Assembly (NCBI GenBank): GCA_023259035.1
Contig: JAHFRA010000021.1
Coordinates: 1-48,843 of the forward strand
Reading direction: 5' to 3'
DNA length: 48,843 nt
Source of the DNA: Gallionella sp.
GTDB lineage: Bacteria; Pseudomonadota; Gammaproteobacteria; Burkholderiales; Gallionellaceae
Shown piece by piece: positions 44,983 through 48,843 of the stretch. Position 1 is the first letter of the stretch. The number at the start of each line of letters is the position of its first letter. Below the pieces are notes generated by a model. The model had not been told where the DNA came from and did no database searches. It saw nothing but the letters and a program-made list of their open reading frames with translations. Both the position numbers and the translations under genes were made by a program.

Positions 44983-45506
44983 CCATTTCCAGAGAGGCGA
45001 AAATCAAGGCGGGAAGACACGCCTGGAATGTCTACCCGCTGGAAGCATTTGGTTTTTTGCTGGGGAGGGAATCCGAGAGCACGGTGTATGCCACACTGCC
45101 CTGTTCCAAGACCCGGCGCTGGCATGAATTCGACGACCGCTGGGCAGGGATCGAAGAGAATATCGAAAAGGCACGCGCCGTTGCACGGCTGTTCGATATG
45201 GATGTCGCCGGTTTTTATGCATCAACGGACGATTTTTATCCCGATAGCCTCGATCATTTTCCGGTGCCCTCGTTTATCGCAAGCACCAGCATGGAATTGT
45301 TTATGTTGTATCGGACGATTTGTTGTCCAGGTCATTCGTGGGCTTCGTTCAAATACGGTAACCGCTGGCTGAAATATAAGGAGGATTACGTTTTTCCCCG
45401 TGGCAGGCGGACCAGCGATGCTATCAGCCAGAAAAGAATCCTCACCGAATGGCGCAAGGCCTTCGGTGCGCCGGACTACTCGAATTCGTCGGCAGAAAAT
45501 TCATGA
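44976..45506 (+). CDS. JAB/MPN-like protein lacking the metal-binding histidines
   Basis: A 176-residue protein whose pattern follows JAB/JAMM metalloproteases: a start MLTISREAKIKAGRHAW, then PLEAFGFLLGR with the usual glutamate (Glu23), and VAGFYASTDDFYPDSLD. In active members this last segment reads GWYHSHPD...PSxxD; here both zinc histidines are missing (Ala82 and Thr84) while Ser83 and a downstream Asp remain. If the fold assignment is right, the protein is a non-catalytic binder. ATG 44976 overlaps the stop upstream, and its own stop overlaps the following ATG (ATGA). Confidence 0.6.
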   Translation: MLTISREAKIKAGRHAWNVYPLEAFGFLLGRESESTVYATLPCSKTRRWHEFDDRWAGIEENIEKARAVARLFDMDVAGFYASTDDFYPDSLDHFPVPSFIASTSMELFMLYRTICCPGHSWASFKYGNRWLKYKEDYVFPRGRRTSDAISQKRILTEWRKAFGAPDYSNSSAENS

Positions 45507-46273
45507 TGTTGCAACGTATTCGAGAGACTCTTTCCAGAATCGAGGCCGAGCACGGCGTGCGAATTCTTTTCGCCTGTGAATCAGGTAGCCGTGGCTGGGG
45601 CTTCGATTCTGCCGATAGCGATTGGGATGTGCGTTTCATTTATTGCCATCCGCGCGACTGGTATCTGTCCATCGAAGAAGGGCGCGATGTGATCGAATTG
45701 CCCATTGATGACTTGCTGGATGTGAACGGTTGGGATTTGCGCAAGAGTTTGCGCTTGATGAAAAAGTCCAACCCCGTGTTGCTGGAGTGGCTCTCGTCGC
45801 CGATTGTGTATCGGGAAGATGCGGAGGCAATAGCTACATATCGCTCTCTTGCGCAAGATTTTTACCAGCCTGCGGCTTGTCTTCACCACTACCTGCACAT
45901 GGCGAAGGGTAATTTTCGCGAGTACCTGCAAGGCGAAACGGTGTGGTTGAAAAAATATTTCTATGTGCTGCGCCCGGTGCTTGCCTGTTTGTGGATTGAG
46001 CGTGGGTTGGGCGTTGTGCCGATGGCTTTTGACGACCTGGTCGCTGGCGTGGTGAAGGACGAAGAGTTGAGGAGCAGTATTATCAAACTGACCGAGTTGA
46101 AAAGGTCAGGAGCTGAGATGGATAAAGGATTGCGTATCACAGCGATTCATTTTTTCATTGAGCGCGAAATTGCGCGTTTGGGTGAGGTGATTGCCAAAGC
46201 TTCAAGAAATCCGGTGTCCGCAGAATTGCAGACAAAGATAAGCCGATATTTTCGCGATACCTTGAGGTGCTGA
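45503..46273 (+). CDS. RlaP-type nucleotidyltransferase (DNA polymerase beta superfamily)
   Basis: A 256-residue nucleotidyltransferase of the COG3541/RlaP kind, a family linked by others to RNA repair. The catalytic core is GSRGWGFDSADSDWDVRFIY: GS-R at 28-30 and the metal-binding pair Asp40/Asp42. A helical C-terminal half follows (WLSSPIVYRE, HYLHMAKGNFREYL, KKYFYVLRPVLACLWIE), typical of the group. It begins inside the stop of the JAB-like gene, the last member of the operon. The transcript faces the convergent HigBA pair. In many genomes this protein stands alone; its linkage to a restriction enzyme here is notable. Confidence 0.85.
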   Translation: MMLQRIRETLSRIEAEHGVRILFACESGSRGWGFDSADSDWDVRFIYCHPRDWYLSIEEGRDVIELPIDDLLDVNGWDLRKSLRLMKKSNPVLLEWLSSPIVYREDAEAIATYRSLAQDFYQPAACLHHYLHMAKGNFREYLQGETVWLKKYFYVLRPVLACLWIERGLGVVPMAFDDLVAGVVKDEELRSSIIKLTELKRSGAEMDKGLRITAIHFFIEREIARLGEVIAKASRNPVSAELQTKISRYFRDTLRC

Positions 46274-46305
46274 ACGTGAATCTCCGAATCTTCCCAGTCG
46301 AAAAA

Positions 46306-46614
46306 CTAACCAATCTGTATCGTCAGTTTTTTCCCGCACGCTTCGGCATAACGGCGCAGGGTGGCGAGCGAGGGCGAGTGTTTGCGGCTGCCCAGCGAGC
46401 TTTCGATGCGCGCCAGCGAGGATTGCGCAATACCCATGCGTTCAGCCACTTCGGCCTGGGTCAGCCCTGCATTTTTACGCGCTTGCAGCAGCGCGTCGAG
46501 CGCGGAGAATTCATCTTCCAGCGCATCATAAGCGGCCTTGAATGCCGGATTTTTCAGTGATTTAGCGAGGTGTGCCGCCGGGTCGAACGGTATGGTTTTG
46601 TGTGGTTTAGCCAT
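46306..46614 (-). CDS. HigA-type antitoxin, XRE family
   Basis: A 102-residue helix-turn-helix protein: ARKNAGLTQAEVAERMGIAQ, then SSLARIESSLG and PSLATLRRYAEACGKKL, the XRE/HigA DNA-binding domain. It would neutralise the toxin encoded just upstream on the same strand and repress their promoter. The eight-base overlap with the toxin gene and toxin-first order are characteristic of HigBA. Confidence 0.93.
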   Translation of the reverse strand: MAKPHKTIPFDPAAHLAKSLKNPAFKAAYDALEDEFSALDALLQARKNAGLTQAEVAERMGIAQSSLARIESSLGSRKHSPSLATLRRYAEACGKKLTIQIG

Positions 46615-46933
46615 GTTTGATCTCCTTCATACGTTGCTTGGCAATGTCCAGTTCATGCTTGGGTGTCTTGTCGGTTTTCTTGATGAAGCCGTGCAGGATG
46701 ATGATGCGTTGCCCGACCAGTGTGCAGAAAAATGCTCGGCCAATGCCTTCTCGTCCCTTGGCGCGTATTTCGAATAGCCCGCCGCCCATCGCTTTGGTGT
46801 AAGGCAACCCGAGGTTTGCGCCATGCTCCACCATGCGCAGAGCGATGCGGGTGAAGCTGGCATTGATTCCTGCGGGCCATGCCAGTACGGCTTGCTGCAC
46901 GTTCTCATCGAAAAATTCTATTGAATATTTCAT
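46607..46933 (-). CDS. HigB-type toxin (RelE superfamily, Gp49-like)
   Basis: A 108-residue mRNA interferase relative. It shows NASFTRIALRMVEHGANLGL, then KAMGGGLFEIRAKGREGIGR, and FFCTLVGQRIIILHGFIKKT followed by TPKHELDIAKQRM, the standard Gp49/HigB pattern with the conserved LxEIR and H-F-KKT segments. It looks intact. First gene of the pair; the short AT-rich stretch before it (46934-46970) probably contains the autoregulated promoter. Confidence 0.93.
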   Translation of the reverse strand: MKYSIEFFDENVQQAVLAWPAGINASFTRIALRMVEHGANLGLPYTKAMGGGLFEIRAKGREGIGRAFFCTLVGQRIIILHGFIKKTDKTPKHELDIAKQRMKEIKHG

Positions 46934-47301
46934 GCGTGAAATATAACGTGCATGTTATAAACAGTCAAGCCGTGCTGGTTCGGCGTGAAAGCGATGGCGG
47001 ACAGCAAATCGCCGGTGTCCGGTATGCACCTGCTCATTTCCCGGTATCGGGCATGTCCGGGCTGATGGCAAGGACAGTTAACCTACAGCCCTGCCAACAG
47101 TTTCAAACGTTCGGCAACAGATGCCTATTCTGGAGCAGTGCGAACACCCATTCTGGACGAGGGCGACAAGGTCATCCGAATGGCATCTGGAGAAATCATG
47201 AACAATTGCCTCAAAGCTGTTTCTCTGCCCACCGCCATACCTTCATAAAACAGCTATACTTTCCTCCGCAATCACGTTGCGTTTTGAAACAGGCCAGATC
47301 A
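46934..47301 (+). other. Intergenic region between HigBA and the kinase gene
   Basis: No gene recognised in these 368 bases. The left end (ATATAACGTGCATGTTATA at 46939-46957, palindromic around TGCA) probably is the HigBA operator. Near the right end TATACT (47255-47260) could be a -10 box for the kinase, without a good -35 box. The middle holds nothing I can name. Confidence 0.45.
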
Positions 47302-48585
47302 ATGGAACAACAGATTCCTACCAGTATCGACAAGTACGAGATCGTCAGTGTGCTCGGCAGCGGGGCGACGAGTACCGTTTATCTTGCCTACGATGCCTTC
47401 ACGGAGCGCCAGGTTGCAATCAAGGTTTTCAATTCCTCGTTATTATCCGACCCCGAATATGGTCGCACCTATCGGAAATTAATAACCAACGAGGCCTCGC
47501 TTGCGGGACGACTCAATCACCCTCACATCGTCGGTATTTATGATGCGGTGCTGAGCGAGGATAAATGCTATGTCGTCATGGAATATGTTCAGGGTGAAAC
47601 GCTGGAGAAATATGGGCAGCCGGAATTCCTGCTGCCCGTCGAAACAGTGGTTGAAATTATTTTCAAGTGCGCCCTTGCGCTTGCTTTTGCCAGCAAGAAC
47701 GGCATCATTCATCGGGATATCAAACCGGCGAACATCATGATGAGCCGGAACGGCGATGTGAAGATTGCCGACTTCGGCGCTGCCGTATTGACGAGAAGCG
47801 ACCAGACTGAAATGGTCGGAATCGGCTCCCCTGCGTACATGTCACCGGAACAGGTCCGGCTGCATTCCCTCACGCATCAAACGGATATTTATTCCCTCGG
47901 TGTAGTGATGTACAGGCTGCTGACCGGGCGAATGCCCTTCGATGCGGAGAGCACTTACAGCTTATCCCAAAAAATACTGAACGAGGAGGCCACGGGTATT
48001 CGCAACCTGCGCCCGGCCTTGCCACCAAGGCTGGCTAGAATCGTCGCCAAGGCAATGCACAAGAAGCTGGAGGAGCGATACCTCCGGATGGAGGACTTCG
48101 CAAAAGATCTTGCCGAGATCGCCAAGCTGGACTTGCCACAGGAGTCCGTCTCCAGCACGGAGAAATTCAACACAATGAGAAACTTGTCTTTCTTCCATGA
48201 TTTTGGCGATATCGAGCTATGGGAAGTGTTGCGTATCAGCGTGTGGGGGCGCATACCGGCTGGCACATATCTTGTGCACGAAGGTGACGAAGGCGATTTC
48301 TTCTTCATCATCGCCGATGGAGAAGTGAAGGTAACCAAAGGGAGCAAGACCCTGGGTATCCAGGGCGCGGGGCATTGTTTCGGTGAGATGTGCTATATCC
48401 GGCAGGGTTCGACTACACGTACCGCTACCGTCATGGCAAACACGCCTGTCACCTTGCTCAAAATCAAGCCCGGCGCATTAAAAAACGCCTCGGAAAGCTG
48501 TCAGCTCAGATTCAACAGAGCTTTCCTGAATACCCTGGCTGATCGTCTGACACAGGCAGACATAGAGCTGTCCAGCTTGAGTTGA
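47302..48585 (+). CDS. Serine/threonine protein kinase with cyclic-nucleotide-binding domain
   Basis: A 427-residue soluble kinase. The Hanks-type catalytic domain (about 12-270) is complete: glycine loop GSGATSTV (19-26), ATP lysine Lys41 in VAIKVF, HRDIKPANIMM (catalytic Asp139), DFG from Asp157, and SPAYMSPEQV. The C-terminal part from about residue 293 is a cNMP-binding domain: PAGTYLVHEGDEGDFFFIIA, DGEVKVTKGSKT, and the phosphate-binding cassette FGEMCYIRQGSTTRTATV with its conserved Arg. There is no membrane helix. A kinase gated by cAMP or c-di-GMP-like ligands is suggested, the reverse domain order of eukaryotic PKG; ligand unknown. ATG 47302 starts at the domain; the longer open frame upstream is not protein-like. 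Confidence 0.93.
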   Translation: MEQQIPTSIDKYEIVSVLGSGATSTVYLAYDAFTERQVAIKVFNSSLLSDPEYGRTYRKLITNEASLAGRLNHPHIVGIYDAVLSEDKCYVVMEYVQGETLEKYGQPEFLLPVETVVEIIFKCALALAFASKNGIIHRDIKPANIMMSRNGDVKIADFGAAVLTRSDQTEMVGIGSPAYMSPEQVRLHSLTHQTDIYSLGVVMYRLLTGRMPFDAESTYSLSQKILNEEATGIRNLRPALPPRLARIVAKAMHKKLEERYLRMEDFAKDLAEIAKLDLPQESVSSTEKFNTMRNLSFFHDFGDIELWEVLRISVWGRIPAGTYLVHEGDEGDFFFIIADGEVKVTKGSKTLGIQGAGHCFGEMCYIRQGSTTRTATVMANTPVTLLKIKPGALKNASESCQLRFNRAFLNTLADRLTQADIELSSLS

Positions 48586-48674
48586 GCCGTGCTGTGTCGC
48601 TGATACGCTCTGCGCGTGACAAACCGACTCCGTTTTTCAGTACTAGTGCGTTCCGTTAAAATGGTTACAAATAA

Positions 48675-48740
48675 ACCGTTCGGCCTGAGCTTGTCGAAGG
48701 CCAGTATTGGCGCGGGACTAGCGGTTCGACAAGCTTGTAT
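48675..48740. repeat. Dispersed inverted repeat of the GCTTGTCGAA type
   Basis: AGCTTGTCGAA (48688-48698) and TTCGACAAGCT (48725-48735) are inverted around a short spacer with GTTCGGCCTG before it. This is a familiar intergenic palindrome family in Beta- and Gammaproteobacteria (variants of CCTTCGACAGGCTCAGG). It lies in the gene-free end of the window (48586-48843), where nothing else was identified. Confidence 0.6.
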
Positions 48741-48843
48741 GGTGTTTACGGTTCTTTTTTATGTCAAAGAAGAGCCGGGGTGGAGGGGCATCGACAAGCA
48801 TCTGCCGCGTAACGGACAGACTTAGTGAGAACTCTCCCACCCA

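Noticed and set aside
46879..47301. N-terminal extension of the kinase by 141 codons
   Set aside because: The segment overlaps the HigB start region and lacks protein-like composition; the kinase domain begins at ATG 47302.

Overview
The window looks like a chromosomal segment from a betaproteobacterium. Gene order and protein character (dusB-fis-purH-purD, nadD-rsfS-rlmH-maf-rng, rplM-rpsI-argC-bactofilin-erpA, anmK and an M23 peptidase beside tyrS) suggest the Nitrosomonadales, perhaps near Gallionellaceae such as Sideroxydans or Gallionella. This placement is inferred from gene content and protein style; no rRNA gene is present to confirm it. No tRNA, rRNA or CRISPR array was seen.

Region by region. 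1-8.4 kb: an aldehyde dehydrogenase, a cut-off gene fragment, then a minus-strand block of a YebC-family protein, a 442-residue protein of uncertain family, and a purine/translation operon (dusB, fis, purH, purD) with a long hairpin element between purH and purD. 8.6-12 kb: a DsbC-like periplasmic isomerase, a LOV-like PAS-GGDEF protein lacking the photoactive cysteine, the lytic transglycosylase MltA, and a frameshifted apaG. 12-18.8 kb: ilvA, whose ribosome binding site sits inside a long inverted repeat, a TfoX-N protein, 5-formyl-THF cyclo-ligase, and the pyruvate dehydrogenase genes aceE and aceF. Both pdh genes carry small in-frame repeat insertions.

18.8-23.8 kb is a decayed accessory region. 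It holds a frameshifted toxin, an antitoxin truncated by an IS481-type transposase tail, a 925-residue secreted RCC1-repeat protein flanked by two inverted copies of a dispersed repeat, and an intact Phd/YoeB pair. 23.8-28.3 kb is housekeeping (nadD, rsfS, rlmH, maf, rng) plus an exported beta-carbonic anhydrase. 28.3-32.2 kb holds a methyltransferase, a small exported protein, an RluF-like pseudouridine synthase, a 223-bp MITE-like element with TTAA flanks, and an outer-membrane barrel protein. 32.3-40 kb is conserved: rplM-rpsI behind a near-consensus promoter, argC, a coiled-coil membrane protein, a bactofilin, erpA, anmK, an M23 peptidase and tyrS.

40-48.8 kb is a second accessory or defence-like region. 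A DUF4258/DUF2283 pair precedes a tightly packed five-gene operon: an MmeI-type combined restriction-methylation enzyme, two unrecognised proteins, a JAB/MPN-like protein without its metal-binding histidines, and an RlaP-type nucleotidyltransferase. A HigBA pair follows, then a serine/threonine kinase fused to a cyclic-nucleotide-binding domain. The five-gene operon is the best candidate here for an undescribed system. A second cross-cutting theme is a palindromic element that lies in frame inside coding sequence three times, once in aceF and twice in the MmeI-type gene, and encodes a recognisable proline/glycine-rich peptide each time.
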